A stretch of 64,000 nt of DNA from Rhodospirillaceae bacterium UBA1479 (GTDB lineage: Bacteria > Pseudomonadota > Alphaproteobacteria > Rhodospirillales > Casp-alpha2): NCBI GenBank assembly GCA_002325375.1, contig DCRZ01000002.1, forward strand, positions 248,001 through 312,000, written 5' to 3'. Shown piece after piece: positions 8,388 to 17,712 of the stretch (position 1 is the stretch's first letter; the number at the start of each line of letters is the position of its first letter). The notes below the pieces were generated by a model. It saw only the letters and a list, made by a program, of their open reading frames with translations. It ran no database searches and was not told where the DNA came from. Made by a program: the position numbers and the translations under genes.

Positions 8388-8535
8388 GGTGATATTTGCC
8401 TGTAATCGTCCCGCCCCAGCTGGGGAGGCGGGTCGGCCAGTCTGCGGCCGGTTCTGGTCGAGGGAGTGACTGCTCCCGGCTTGGGGCGTTGGCGCGCCCC
8501 GGCCCCCGCCGGCCGTTGGCCTGGCCGGGGGTCAT
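8371..8535 (-). CDS. Possible small coupled protein between the fibre genes and the methylase
   Basis: A 54-residue frame whose ATG overlaps the TGA of the preceding small gene (ATGA) and whose end overlaps the methylase start by 17 bp. The text is proline- and arginine-rich, ending WGGTITGKYHHGVTL. The overlap pattern matches true genes in this phage, but composition alone does not separate it from a chance frame in GC-rich DNA. Confidence 0.35.
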   Translation of the reverse strand: MTPGQANGRRGPGRANAPSREQSLPRPEPAADWPTRLPSWGGTITGKYHHGVTL

Positions 8536-8810
8536 TGCTTGGTCGCCGTAACGGCGACGGTGGTGAACAGACCGTCCTCGGTCTCCACGGCGGCCGACAG
8601 GCCCAAGACGTCCGTCTTCAGCACCTCGATCGCGCCGACCGCCTCGAACAGCATGAAATCGCCCAGGATCGTCGACTGATCCTCGCCGCCCTCGCACAGG
8701 GCCTAGGCGAAAATCGCGCGGATCGTGCCCTGCCTGGCCATGGCGGTCAGCTTTTCCAGGGCTTTGATGATCCGCGGATTCGGGGGAATCAGTGCCGGCG
8801 TGTCGGACAT
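8532..8810 (-). pseudogene. Small tail-end gene interrupted by an in-frame amber codon
   Basis: From the ATG at 8810 the frame reads MSDTPALIPPNPRIIKALEK and on to IFA, then TAG (8703-8705) at codon 36, then ALCEGGEDQSTILGDFMLFE and on to a TGA at 8532-8534. The text on both sides is protein-like with normal codon use, so one single-base change (for example from TAC or CAG) probably created the stop. The start overlaps the upstream DUF4376 stop, as for other genes of this operon. It is either a recent inactivation or a readthrough site; the function is unknown. Confidence 0.7.
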
Positions 8811-8811
8811 G

Positions 8812-9312
8812 TCAGGCACCCGGCGTCAGCTCGGCGATGGTCAGGTTGGGAACGGCGGGCCAGGCCGCGTTGCCGGGCACGTCCCCGGCCGACGCCGGCG
8901 GGATTAGCTGCAGGTCCGTCGAGGCGGCCAGCACCGCTGCCCCATAGGCGATAAACACGTCGCGCAGCGACGCCAGGATAGCCGCGTCCGAAACCTCGAA
9001 CGGCACGCCCGCAGCCGTCGTGAACTTGGCGGTGGAGATCACCCCCCGCGTCAGTCCGTCGATGCTTTCCGCCAGCCGCGCACGGCTGTTCCCGTCACCC
9101 CGGAACGGCGAGCCTTCAAGGGTAATTCCGTCACGGATCAGGGCTTCCGCGTGGTCGCGGATCGCCTCGATCACCTCGGCATCCGCCTGCGCAGCGGCTA
9201 GGGCCACCATCTCCGGATCGTCGTCGGCCAAGAACTCCTCGGCAATGCCAGGTTGCATGTTTGCAAAAAAGCCGACGATGGCGCCACCCGCGCCGCGTTG
9301 AACGTAAGTCAT
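8812..9312 (-). CDS. Tail-fibre assembly-like protein (DUF4376 type)
   Basis: 166 residues. N-terminal part with FFANMQPGIAEEFLADDDPE, then an all-helical region with ARLAESIDGLTRGVIS and PFEVSDAAILASLRDVFIAY, the pattern of DUF4376 proteins found next to phage tail-fibre genes. Its ATG coincides with the end of the fibre gene at 9312. It probably acts as fibre chaperone or accessory subunit; this rests on position and pattern. Confidence 0.65.
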   Translation of the reverse strand: MTYVQRGAGGAIVGFFANMQPGIAEEFLADDDPEMVALAAAQADAEVIEAIRDHAEALIRDGITLEGSPFRGDGNSRARLAESIDGLTRGVISTAKFTTAAGVPFEVSDAAILASLRDVFIAYGAAVLAASTDLQLIPPASAGDVPGNAAWPAVPNLTIAELTPGA

Positions 9313-10619
9313 CAGAAAGCCCTCCCTCTGTCATCGAACCAGCCCATGGTGTTGATCCGAAAATTGTTCGTGGACACATCGCTTTGCCGATAACGAACCT
9401 GGCTTGACGTGTCCGATCGAACCAGCCGCTCGCTCTGCGCCGTTTGGGCATTCGAGTTGGTATAGACGTCGAAATAGGTAACAGACGGCGCCGTGTTCGC
9501 CTCCGCCGGCGAACTTATTTTCGTGTACACTTCTGGGCCAGTTGCGCCGTTGCCCCAGACCTGAAGCTGGACAAGGACGGAGACGCCAAGAGGCACCGTG
9601 AGGGTCGCCAGCGCCCCCACCGTGCTGCCGCTGTTGCTGACATCCTGCACCGCCGTATCGAGGACGAAATGGTCACCATGCTGGTGGAACGCCAGGATGT
9701 TGCCAGAGCTATCCGTGCGGACGGCACCGAGGCGGCGATAAGCCGTCCAGCCGGCGGGAATGTTGGCCGCAGTCACCGAGGTGTCGAACCCGGCATCGAC
9801 CGTGCCGTCGGCATCCTTGACGATCAGATGGACGTGATACCAGGTGCTGATGGCCTTGGCGCCGGAGAACAGCCCGCCGGCGCCCGTCCCTTCGGCCCAA
9901 GCGGTATCAAGCTGCTTGGTGATGCCCGCCGCCAGCACAATGTTCGCCGCATCGGCGGCATCGCGGCAGGCGCCGGCGGAGATATCTATGTCGTTGTTGG
10001 CGTCGACGGCGTTGTTTGACAAGGTCAGGCCGAACAAGTGGCCCGCCGGGAAAGGGTTCTGTGCGACCGCCTGCCCCGTGTCCACGTCGACGAACATCTG
10101 CGTCGCCGACAGGGCGATGCCCAGGCGCACGGCATCGGCGGGCGCGACCTCGACCATCGCGCCGGCCACCGCGCCGGACAGGTATTCCCGCGCCCCCGGC
10201 GTCAGGCCGGCGAACAGGTCCGCCCGCGTCAAGCCGAAGTAGATCACCTCGGCATTGGTCACGTCGGCGAAGCCCACGGCCCGGTTGGCGGCCGTGCCGT
10301 CGGCCAGGGCCTTGACATACTCGCCGGCGCCCGCGTCCCAGCGCACCGGGTTGCCATCCGCCACCGTGCCCTCGAACACGGCGCCGGTGATCTTCACCGT
10401 CTTGCCGCCGGCGATGATCATATTCTGGATCGCCTGGCGAAGCTGCGTCAGGTCCGCCGAGGACGGCACCAGCCCGGCGCCCGTGATGACGTTCAGAAGT
10501 TCCGCCTGCGCGTCGTTGAAGAACTGCGCCGGCGGGATAGAACCGTCGATCTCAAGGGCCTCGTTGTCGTCGACGTAGGGGTCGCCGGGAGCGGCGCCAT
10601 AGGGGGAGATGTAATCCAT
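9312..10619 (-). CDS. Tail fibre protein
   Basis: 435 residues. The N-terminus (DNEALEIDGSIPPAQFFNDA, then LNVITGAGL) is the base-plate-attachment type of many phage fibres. The middle is a repetitive beta-rich stretch (VTAANIPAGWTAYRRLGAVR) and the C-terminus is Ser/Thr/Asn-rich with RYRQSDVSTNNFRINTMGWF, plausibly the receptor-binding tip. A GGAGG motif lies 8 nt upstream of the ATG. Its place after the gp48-like gene matches the fibre gene of Mu. Confidence 0.8.
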   Translation of the reverse strand: MDYISPYGAAPGDPYVDDNEALEIDGSIPPAQFFNDAQAELLNVITGAGLVPSSADLTQLRQAIQNMIIAGGKTVKITGAVFEGTVADGNPVRWDAGAGEYVKALADGTAANRAVGFADVTNAEVIYFGLTRADLFAGLTPGAREYLSGAVAGAMVEVAPADAVRLGIALSATQMFVDVDTGQAVAQNPFPAGHLFGLTLSNNAVDANNDIDISAGACRDAADAANIVLAAGITKQLDTAWAEGTGAGGLFSGAKAISTWYHVHLIVKDADGTVDAGFDTSVTAANIPAGWTAYRRLGAVRTDSSGNILAFHQHGDHFVLDTAVQDVSNSGSTVGALATLTVPLGVSVLVQLQVWGNGATGPEVYTKISSPAEANTAPSVTYFDVYTNSNAQTAQSERLVRSDTSSQVRYRQSDVSTNNFRINTMGWFDDRGRAF

Positions 10620-10622
10620 GAG

Positions 10623-11231
10623 TCAGGCCTCCAAGACGTTGAACAGTTTCTGCAGGTGGGCGGGCATCTCGCGGCGCAGGACACAGACCAGGTCCTCGCC
10701 GCCGATCGTCGCCGTCAGGGGGTCGCGGCCGCAGCGGCCGGCGCCGCAGCGGAAACGCAGCTTGCGCGGGCCGGCGACGGTGGTGCGCAGCTTGTGAACC
10801 TGGTCGGCCGGGCCGAGCGTGTGCGTCCCGGCGCAGCGCGACCGGCCGCAGCGGAACGGCCGGTATTCCCGGAAGCTGACCGCGTAGCCCATGCCCTCGG
10901 CCAAACGGCTGTAAACCTCCAGGTTCATGCCGCTGGTGAAGTCCTCCTTCAGCCAGGCCGCCTCGCGCCGGCGCACCAGGTCGGGCGACGGCCCCTGGCA
11001 CGGGTCCGGCAGGCCCAGCACGCGCTCCCAATCGCCGATCGTCTCCAGCGCCGTGCGCGGATCCGCCTCTTCCTGCAGGCGCTCGCCGCGGGCCTCGATG
11101 TCGGCCAGTTCCACCGCCGCCGCGTAGAGAATTGCCTCCATCACGCCGTCGCGGTCCCGCGGCCAGGCCGGGCCCGTCGGCAGGTCCGCCATCATGGATG
11201 CGAAATAGGCTTCGGCTGTCCTGGCCATCAA
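10623..11231 (-). CDS. Baseplate protein, Mu gp48-like (DUF2313)
   Basis: 202 residues. The opening YFASMMADLPTGPAWPRDRD and the later DPRTALETIGDWERVLGLPD are diagnostic of the YmfQ/DUF2313 family of Mu-like baseplates. The C-terminal half has cysteine pairs (RCGRSRCAGT and RCGAGRCGRD). It overlaps the gp47-like gene by 4 bp. The family sits between the J-like protein and the fibre. Confidence 0.9.
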   Translation of the reverse strand: MMARTAEAYFASMMADLPTGPAWPRDRDGVMEAILYAAAVELADIEARGERLQEEADPRTALETIGDWERVLGLPDPCQGPSPDLVRRREAAWLKEDFTSGMNLEVYSRLAEGMGYAVSFREYRPFRCGRSRCAGTHTLGPADQVHKLRTTVAGPRKLRFRCGAGRCGRDPLTATIGGEDLVCVLRREMPAHLQKLFNVLEA

Positions 11232-12343
11232 TAGGGCTCCCAGGTGATGGCGCCGACGACCGGGTACTGATTGACGCCAAGGGCGATGTCGGCCGCCGGC
11301 ACGGTCATGCGGTGGTAGGTCTCGCCGGCCGCCCGCGACACGGCTTCGCGCTGGCGGCTTACCCGCACCGTGACGGCCGGCGCCCCGTCCAGCAGCAGCT
11401 GCGCCGCCAGCTCCGCCTCGACGGCCGCCCGGTTGGCCGGCGTGTCGTCGTCGAGCGCGATGGTGTAGTCGATGGGATATGCGTCCACGAGCACGGCGCG
11501 GGCCTCCATGCCCGCCGGTCGGCCCTCGGGCTGGCCGGTCACCTCGTCCTCGTGGCCGTTCAGGTGGGCCAGCACGGCCAGACGGTCGGCCTCGGTCGGA
11601 ATCGGCCCGCCGGCGGCCGGGTCCAGCAGGAACCGGACGGTGACGTAGCCGCGAGACGGCTCGGTCTCATAGGCCCAGGCGGCCACGATCCCCGCCACTT
11701 CCAGCGTCCAGCGCACGTAGTCGGCGGGCTTGCCGCCGCGCGGCGGGTTGCGCTTGCGAAACAGCAGGCGGCTCAGCAGTTGGGCGTCCGTCTCGGCGTC
11801 TACGCCGCGGGTGATCCCTTCGGCGGCCGCCACGGCCGCCGGGTCGATGCCGGCGACAGGAACGACCAGGGACATGGGCGCCGCCGCCGGCAGGTTGCCG
11901 ATCGCGCCCTCCGTGCCGGCGTCGACGGTCAGCGTCGCCGTGCCGCCGGCGATCGCCGTCTCGGCCCGCGAGGTGAAAACCACGCCCGGCGCGGCCGACG
12001 CCTGCAGGCGCGTGCCGGCGGGGATCACGGCGCCCTCGACGCCGGTCACCGTCACGTCGCCGTAGGCCAGGGTCGCCGGCTTGCGGAAGATGTTCACCCG
12101 GCCGGCGTGGCGCTCCAGGAGCTCCAGTTCCGAGGTGTCGGGCTGCAGTTGGTCGCCGCGCCAGGCCAGGTGGCCGTCCAGGTCCGAGATCTGCCCCGCG
12201 AGCTCCTTCAGGATCACGCCCAGGACCGAGTTCGCCGCGATCTGTGCCCCTTCGGCCATATGGCCCTGCGCGGTCAGGCGTTGCTCGGCCGACCGGCTCA
12301 TGCTCGTCAGACGTTGCTCGATGGTGCGGGTTTGCCAGGGCAT
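11228..12343 (-). CDS. Baseplate J-like protein, Mu gp47 homologue
   Basis: 371 residues. Contains the baseplate-J pattern: an N-terminal helical part (LELLERHAGRVNIFRKPATL), then beta-rich VTVTGVEGAVIPAGTRLQAS, then a C-terminal domain with DYTIALDDDTPANRAAVEAE and VNQYPVVGAITW. J proteins form the baseplate wedge rim that links to fibres. AGGAG lies 10 nt upstream of the start. It lies between the gp46- and gp48-like genes, exactly the Mu order. Confidence 0.92.
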   Translation of the reverse strand: MPWQTRTIEQRLTSMSRSAEQRLTAQGHMAEGAQIAANSVLGVILKELAGQISDLDGHLAWRGDQLQPDTSELELLERHAGRVNIFRKPATLAYGDVTVTGVEGAVIPAGTRLQASAAPGVVFTSRAETAIAGGTATLTVDAGTEGAIGNLPAAAPMSLVVPVAGIDPAAVAAAEGITRGVDAETDAQLLSRLLFRKRNPPRGGKPADYVRWTLEVAGIVAAWAYETEPSRGYVTVRFLLDPAAGGPIPTEADRLAVLAHLNGHEDEVTGQPEGRPAGMEARAVLVDAYPIDYTIALDDDTPANRAAVEAELAAQLLLDGAPAVTVRVSRQREAVSRAAGETYHRMTVPAADIALGVNQYPVVGAITWEPY

Positions 12344-12356
12344 TCTCGTCGCTCTC

Positions 12357-12854
12357 CTAGATCGTTCCCAAGTAGCGCGCGCGGCCGTCCGCCAGGCCGC
12401 GTTCGAAGGCGAAGGCGCGGACGCCGCCGGCCTTCAGCGTGACCGTGATCTGCACGGCCAGCAGGCCGCGCCGCGCCCACCACACCCGGCTGGTCACCGC
12501 CGTCACGTCGCGCACGGCCGTCTCGCGGCTGGCCGGCATCCAGGCCAGCGCCGCGTCCACGATGTCCTTGGCGCGCAGGCGGGTTTCCTCGGTCTCCTTC
12601 TCCCGCGCCAGCGTCCACCACAGACTGCCGAGAGGCCGGCCGTCGCGATCCTCGGCCGCCGCCTCCAGGGCGTCGCCCCACCATCCACGGCGGTCGTCGC
12701 CGTCGACGGCCAGCGTCTCCGGCGCGCGCCGGTCGGTGAAGATGGACAGCCAGATCGCCTCCAGCAGGCCGTCGCCCAGGACCAGGTCACCACCCCGCAC
12801 GGCCAGATCAGGCCCTTGGGTGTCGTCGGCCGGGAATGCAAACATCAGGTCCAT
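12357..12854 (-). CDS. Baseplate wedge protein, Mu gp46-like
   Basis: 165 residues from the ATG at 12854, which shares its last base with the stop of the spike gene; the frame is open further upstream, but that part overlaps the spike. Motifs LLEAIWLSIFTDRRAPE and RGWWGDALE are hallmarks of the GP46 family, a T4 gp25-like wedge component connecting sheath and baseplate. Confidence 0.88.
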   Translation of the reverse strand: MDLMFAFPADDTQGPDLAVRGGDLVLGDGLLEAIWLSIFTDRRAPETLAVDGDDRRGWWGDALEAAAEDRDGRPLGSLWWTLAREKETEETRLRAKDIVDAALAWMPASRETAVRDVTAVTSRVWWARRGLLAVQITVTLKAGGVRAFAFERGLADGRARYLGTI

Positions 12855-13465
12855 CAGCCGGCCCTCACCTTGTCGGAGCCCGAGACGATAGGCCAAGTGC
12901 CGGCGCTCGACCCGGACCCGACGTTGACCAGGTCACCCACGCGCGCGACGGGGGGGCCGTCCTCGGTGCCGAGATGCAGATCCTCGCAGTTGACCACCGC
13001 CTTGCCGGCGGCGTTCACGGTGATGTCGCCAGTGGCGTCGACCGTGACGTTCGCCGCCTCCACATGGACATCGCCCGGGGCGTAGATGTCCATGTCGCCG
13101 CCGGCCTTCAGGTGCACCCGCTGGCCGTGCTTGGAATACAGGCAGACCTCGCCCGGCTGCAGGGTCAGCGGATGGTGGCGCGGATCCCCGATCACGAAGG
13201 CGATCAGCTGCGCCTGGTCGCCGGCATTGGCGACGACCCAGGCCTCCGCCCCGGGCATCGGATAGGCCGCAAGGCCATAGGGCTCGGCATGCTCCACCGC
13301 CTCGCGCGGGTTGCCGCCCAGGCCGACCACCTGCACGCGCTGGATGGCGTTCGCCGCTGCCGCCGTGATGCGCAGCACCTTCGACCGCCCGGCAATGCGT
13401 CGCAGCGCCTGGCCCAGGGGGCGGATCAAGTCGCGGATCAGGGTGCGGAGGTTGCGCTCTACCAT
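12854..13465 (-). CDS. Baseplate spike protein, Mu gp45/gpV-like
   Basis: 203 residues. N-terminal OB-fold text (VQVVGLGGNPREAVEHAEPY, then AEAWVVANAGD) is followed by a regular beta-helix of short repeats (GDMDIYAPGDVHVEAANVTV, then DATGDITVNAAGKAVV), the trimeric needle. Homologues puncture the outer membrane on tail contraction. Its start overlaps the gp44-like stop, and its stop overlaps the gp46-like ATG. Confidence 0.9.
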   Translation of the reverse strand: MVERNLRTLIRDLIRPLGQALRRIAGRSKVLRITAAAANAIQRVQVVGLGGNPREAVEHAEPYGLAAYPMPGAEAWVVANAGDQAQLIAFVIGDPRHHPLTLQPGEVCLYSKHGQRVHLKAGGDMDIYAPGDVHVEAANVTVDATGDITVNAAGKAVVNCEDLHLGTEDGPPVARVGDLVNVGSGSSAGTWPIVSGSDKVRAG

Positions 13466-14505
13466 CCGGCGTCCTCCGCCTTTTCGGGCAGCGCCGCCAG
13501 CTTCCAGGCGGAGGGCACGACGCTGGTCACTTCGCAGCGCAGCTCCTCCTTGTTGACGGTGAATGCCGCCTGTTCGATCAGCATGTCGCGGTCGACCCGC
13601 AGGAACTCGTCGCGCACGGCGCTCACCCGGTTCGGCCGCCACACCCGGCCCTTCAATTCCTGACGCCAGTCGGTGAACGTGTGGATCGTCTTCACCGCGC
13701 GCCCGGCGGCGATCGCCGCCATGGTCTCGGCCGCGCGCGTCAGGTCGTCCCGGTTGCCCGAGGTTTCGGCGATCTCGATATGCGGACGGTAACGCTTGAC
13801 GGCCGGGTCCTTGGCCCGTCCCTCGACCGAGGCATGGGCCGACACGTCGCCCCAACCCTTGCCGCCGTCCTGGCCCTTGACGATGTAGTCGCTGAACCGT
13901 GCCGTGGCGTCGAACACGCCCTTGCCGGCGTGGACGTTCTGGCCCGCGACGATGGGGCTGGCGCGGCCGCCGGCGCCGGCGCTGGTCAGCGCCAGGCCGC
14001 CCAGGCCGTCCGCCATCAGAAGCACGCCCCGGTGCAGGCAGGCGCGGCGCAGGGCCGCCCAGGCGGTCTCGCCCTCGCTGATCGTGAACTTCTCGAACGG
14101 CTTGCCCATGTCGGCATCGATATGCACAGGGACGCCGAAAGGCTCGGCCAGGTCGAAGGCGATGGTGCTCAACGTCTGGCCGATCCATTCGCCCGGCTTG
14201 TTGGCCGCGGAACAATCGATCATCTGCCCCGTCAGGTCGCGGCCGCGCATGACGACGGTATAGCTGTCGCCCTTATAGGCCGGCTCGATGACGTCGATGG
14301 GGCCGGTGAGCACCGTCTCGCCGGCCACGGCCACCGTGCCCATGCCGCCGGTCGTGAAGGCGTCCAGCGGCGCACCGGCCGACCAGCGGTCGTCCAGGGT
14401 GAAGGAGAATTCGCCCGCCGCCGATCCCAGGCGCACCGTGACGCTTGCCTCGCGCCAGGCCGACCAGCGCCGGCCGCCCACCGACAGCACGATTTCATCA
14501 GCCAT
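13459..14505 (-). CDS. Baseplate hub protein, Mu gp44/gpP-like
   Basis: 348 residues from the ATG at 14505. VVMRGRDLTGQMIDCSA and the following TLSTIAFDLAEPFGVPVHID are typical of the T4 gp27/Mu gp44 hub family, which forms the trimeric cup beneath the tail tube holding the spike. It overlaps the gpN-like gene by 8 bp upstream and the spike by 7 bp downstream, so hub and spike are made in step. Confidence 0.88.
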   Translation of the reverse strand: MADEIVLSVGGRRWSAWREASVTVRLGSAAGEFSFTLDDRWSAGAPLDAFTTGGMGTVAVAGETVLTGPIDVIEPAYKGDSYTVVMRGRDLTGQMIDCSAANKPGEWIGQTLSTIAFDLAEPFGVPVHIDADMGKPFEKFTISEGETAWAALRRACLHRGVLLMADGLGGLALTSAGAGGRASPIVAGQNVHAGKGVFDATARFSDYIVKGQDGGKGWGDVSAHASVEGRAKDPAVKRYRPHIEIAETSGNRDDLTRAAETMAAIAAGRAVKTIHTFTDWRQELKGRVWRPNRVSAVRDEFLRVDRDMLIEQAAFTVNKEELRCEVTSVVPSAWKLAALPEKAEDAGW

Positions 14506-15802
14506 CGGCCGCACCCTCCGGATCCAGGAGCTTCAGGCGCGTGCCCGCCGGCAGGTGCGCCGGATGACGCAGCCGGTTGCGCGCAACCAGGTCGCCGGCC
14601 GCGCGGATGTCGCCCCGCGCCCGCCAGCTGAAGGCCCGGGCCGATTGCGGAACCGGAACCTCCCGCGCGACTAGGCGCGGCAGGTCCGCCGCGACGTCGC
14701 CGAGAACGGTCCAACTCGTGACCCGAAGATCCTCATAGACCAGGGCCTCTTCGCGCCGCCGGCCGACGTTGGCCAGGCCTTCCAGGTCGCGGATGGTGGA
14801 GACCAGGTCCGCGCGGGCCGCCACTGCGTCGTCGAAGGAATTGAACGGCTCGTCCAGGGCGGCCGGGGCGGCCTCCGCGACGGCCGCGGCGGCGACCAGG
14901 CCGCCAAGGGACGCCCGGTTCGCCTGCGTCCATGCGGCGACCGCCGGCGGCTGCAACACCGTCACCGGCGCCGCCGCGGCGAAGGCCGCCATGCCGCCGG
15001 CATCGACGGTTCCCTGCGGTACGGCCGCCGTCCCATAGGTGGACTGCCCGAAGGACAGGCCGAAGTCGCCCAGCCGCGCCAGGGTCGTGAAAGGGAAGGC
15101 GGTCAGGCCGCGGATGCGGGACACCAGGCCGAACACGCCCGACGCCATGTCGCCGGGGGCGCGGACAAGGTCGAAGGACGCCGCGCGGAAGCCCTCGGCG
15201 TCGCGCAGGAAAGCGGTCAGCCCGCCCATGTCGGGGTTAGGGACCTGCCGCGCCAGGTCCTGCAGCTGCCGGGTCATTTCGTTGAGCGCGCCCTCGGACT
15301 GCGCGGCGAGCGTTTCTCCCGCCGCCACCGCATCGGGGTTGACCCAGATGTTTGTAAAGCTGGCCGTCGCCGGCGCCCGAACCGTCCCGGCCACGTCGGC
15401 CAGGCGCGCCCTCTGATCCACGTCGGCACGGGGATACTGCAGCGGCTTGGCCGGGATGCACTCGATCCGGAAGCGGACGAAGTCCATGCCCTCGTCCTCG
15501 TTCTCGCGCGACGACCAGCGCCGGACATGCACGTCCAGTTCGCCCCGCGTCGGATGCACCAGGCGCCCGGCGCCGGACGCGTCCAGAGCTTCCTCCAGCC
15601 GGTCCGCCTGCGCCTTCCAGTCCGCCCCGAACACGAAGCCGGACAGATTGAAGGCGGAGATGACCAGGCCCATATCCCGCGTGGTGTAGCTGTCGGCAAA
15701 CGGGATCTCGGCCGCGTCGACCCGGCGCCCGCCGGAACGGTCGCGCTCCGGGCAATGGAACGGCACGCCCCTGAAACTCGCCTGTCGGTATCCTTCGAAC
15801 AT
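14498..15802 (-). CDS. Tail/DNA circularisation protein, Mu gpN (gp43)-like
   Basis: 434 residues. The first 90 residues (ASFRGVPFHCPERDRSGGRR, then IPFADSYTTRDMG) form the DNA-circularisation N-terminal domain found in Mu gpN. The C-terminus (RNRLRHPAHLPAGTRLKLLD) resembles a LysM-like tail-X module fused on. In Mu this protein belongs to the tail tip/baseplate hub. It lies between tape measure and hub as in Mu. Confidence 0.85.
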   Translation of the reverse strand: MFEGYRQASFRGVPFHCPERDRSGGRRVDAAEIPFADSYTTRDMGLVISAFNLSGFVFGADWKAQADRLEEALDASGAGRLVHPTRGELDVHVRRWSSRENEDEGMDFVRFRIECIPAKPLQYPRADVDQRARLADVAGTVRAPATASFTNIWVNPDAVAAGETLAAQSEGALNEMTRQLQDLARQVPNPDMGGLTAFLRDAEGFRAASFDLVRAPGDMASGVFGLVSRIRGLTAFPFTTLARLGDFGLSFGQSTYGTAAVPQGTVDAGGMAAFAAAAPVTVLQPPAVAAWTQANRASLGGLVAAAAVAEAAPAALDEPFNSFDDAVAARADLVSTIRDLEGLANVGRRREEALVYEDLRVTSWTVLGDVAADLPRLVAREVPVPQSARAFSWRARGDIRAAGDLVARNRLRHPAHLPAGTRLKLLDPEGAADG

Positions 15803-15813
15803 CGCCCTGTCCC

Positions 15814-17679
15814 CTACGGCATCATCGCGCCGGGATCGATCAGCACCGCCCCGTCGGTGGCGCCGTCGTTCCGCACGGTCAGCTGGCCGTTCTCCGGATC
15901 CACGCCGACCAGAAGGCGATAGGCCGCGCGCACGCCTTCCTCGCCGGCGAAAGCGCCGACGGTGGCGCCGGCCAGGGCGCCCGCAAGGTTGCCGAGAACG
16001 GGCACGAGTGACCCCAGCGCGGCGCCAAGCGCGGCACCGCCGGCGGCACCGGCAAGCCGGCCACCGACTCCGGCGGCGCTTTCGCCGTCGCCGCGCGCCA
16101 CCGCGCCGATCAGTTCCGGGGCTGAGATCAACGCCAGCAGCGGCAGACCCGCCCGGCCCAGGGCGCCCTTACCGAAGGCCGCGGCGCGGGACAGCACCCC
16201 GGCGCCGCCGGCGGCCGCCGTCGTGGTGGCCGTACCCGCATAGCTCGGCACGCGCCGCCCCGTCTTGGTGTAGCGGCCGCCGCCAGGCCCGCCGGCAATG
16301 CCCACGCCGGCCGGCCAGTTGGTCACGAACACGGGCTGCGCCGCGGCCGCCGCCGCCGCCCCCGCCAGTCCGCGCCCGCCGCCGCCGCGCATGCCTCCGA
16401 TGCCGCGCGCGATCCCGAAGCCGACCCTGAGCGCCTTGTTCAACAGAATGATGCCGCCCACGGCCAGGGCGCCCTTGCCCAGGGCGTCCATGGTCGCATC
16501 AATCGTTTTCGGGTCCAGGCCGTCGATGGCGTCGGCCAGGTCCTGCACCGGCTCCGCCAGGTTCGCTTCCAAGCGCCCTTCCATCGAGGTGCGCAGGGAC
16601 CGCACGGCCGCATTGAGCCCCTTCGCCCGGAACTCCGCGTCCTTCAGCAGCGACACGCCGGAATCGTCCACCTCCATGAACTTCTTGAACGACCCAAGCC
16701 CGCCTGTCTCACGGAACTCCTGCGCCGCCACGGCGACGGCCCGCATGGCCTCGCTGTCGAAGATCCCGCTCAGCTTGCTGTTGAACTCCTCGGCGTTCTT
16801 CGAGGTGGCGTCGGCACGGGTAAAGATGTCCTGCAGGATCGCGTCCAGCGACCGCATACGCTTTGGATCTTCGGGGTCCACAAGCTGTATGCCCGCGCCC
16901 TTCAACAGCTTGATTTTCTCCGCATCCGACAAGGTGCGGATCAGCGCCTCTATCCCCGTGGCCGCCTGTTCCGCCGATCCGGTGCCCTTGCGGATTACCT
17001 GCATGGCCGCACCCACCTCGCGCACGCCCTGCATTCCGGTCCTGCCCAGCCGCCCGAAGGCGGCGTTCACGCGTTCGGACGAACCGGCCATGTTCTCCAT
17101 GGTAAAGGCGCCGGCCTTACCCTGGTTTACCCAGGTATCCAACGCGCGGTTCATATCCGCCGCGCCCTTGATTTTCAGCTTCTCTGACAGATCGGCGATC
17201 GTCGCGCCCACGTCCCGACCTTCGGCGCCGGCCGCCCGCATGGTGAGGCCGATGTTGCGCAGGTTGTCCTCGGCCAGGTCCAGGTCGCCGGTCTTCTCGA
17301 CGATCTTGTCGACGGCGTCCAAGAGGCCGGCCGGGTTGATGCGGATCTCCGGCGCGTTGGCCACCGCGTAGATCTTGTCCTTCAGGGCATCGATGCGCGC
17401 GATCGGCTGGTTCGACTGCACCGCCAGGCCGCGCAGGCGCTCGTCCATGTTGCCGAGGAAACGCAGGGCGCCCACGCCGCCGGCGCCGGTGGCCAGCGCC
17501 ACGTAGCGGTTGCCCATGCGGTCGATCCCGGCCGAGACTTGTGCCGCCGCGGCCGACAGAACCGGGGCGCTGGCGCGGATGCCGCGCGCCATCTGGCCGA
17601 ACGCGCGGTTCCACCGGGGCGCGTTGGCCGGCAGGTTGCCGCCCAGATCGACGTCCACTCTCGCGGTCATGTCGGCCAT
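15814..17679 (-). CDS. Tail tape measure protein, Mu gp42-like
   Basis: 621 residues, the second-longest phage protein here after the transposase. Residues 1-400 are helical with the TP901-type text NRALDTWVNQGKAGAFTMEN and DAEFRAKGLNAAVRSLRTSM. Residues 410-600 carry glycine/alanine-rich hydrophobic segments (GALAVGGIILLNKALRVGFG; AGAAGGAALGAALGSLVPVL) thought to insert in the host membrane. Tape measures set tail length, here probably a short contractile tail. It follows the frameshifted chaperone gene, the universal order. Confidence 0.92.
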   Translation of the reverse strand: MADMTARVDVDLGGNLPANAPRWNRAFGQMARGIRASAPVLSAAAAQVSAGIDRMGNRYVALATGAGGVGALRFLGNMDERLRGLAVQSNQPIARIDALKDKIYAVANAPEIRINPAGLLDAVDKIVEKTGDLDLAEDNLRNIGLTMRAAGAEGRDVGATIADLSEKLKIKGAADMNRALDTWVNQGKAGAFTMENMAGSSERVNAAFGRLGRTGMQGVREVGAAMQVIRKGTGSAEQAATGIEALIRTLSDAEKIKLLKGAGIQLVDPEDPKRMRSLDAILQDIFTRADATSKNAEEFNSKLSGIFDSEAMRAVAVAAQEFRETGGLGSFKKFMEVDDSGVSLLKDAEFRAKGLNAAVRSLRTSMEGRLEANLAEPVQDLADAIDGLDPKTIDATMDALGKGALAVGGIILLNKALRVGFGIARGIGGMRGGGGRGLAGAAAAAAAQPVFVTNWPAGVGIAGGPGGGRYTKTGRRVPSYAGTATTTAAAGGAGVLSRAAAFGKGALGRAGLPLLALISAPELIGAVARGDGESAAGVGGRLAGAAGGAALGAALGSLVPVLGNLAGALAGATVGAFAGEEGVRAAYRLLVGVDPENGQLTVRNDGATDGAVLIDPGAMMP

Positions 17680-17712
17680 GGAATGCGTGATCCTCGGTTC
17701 TTGGTGGCGGCT

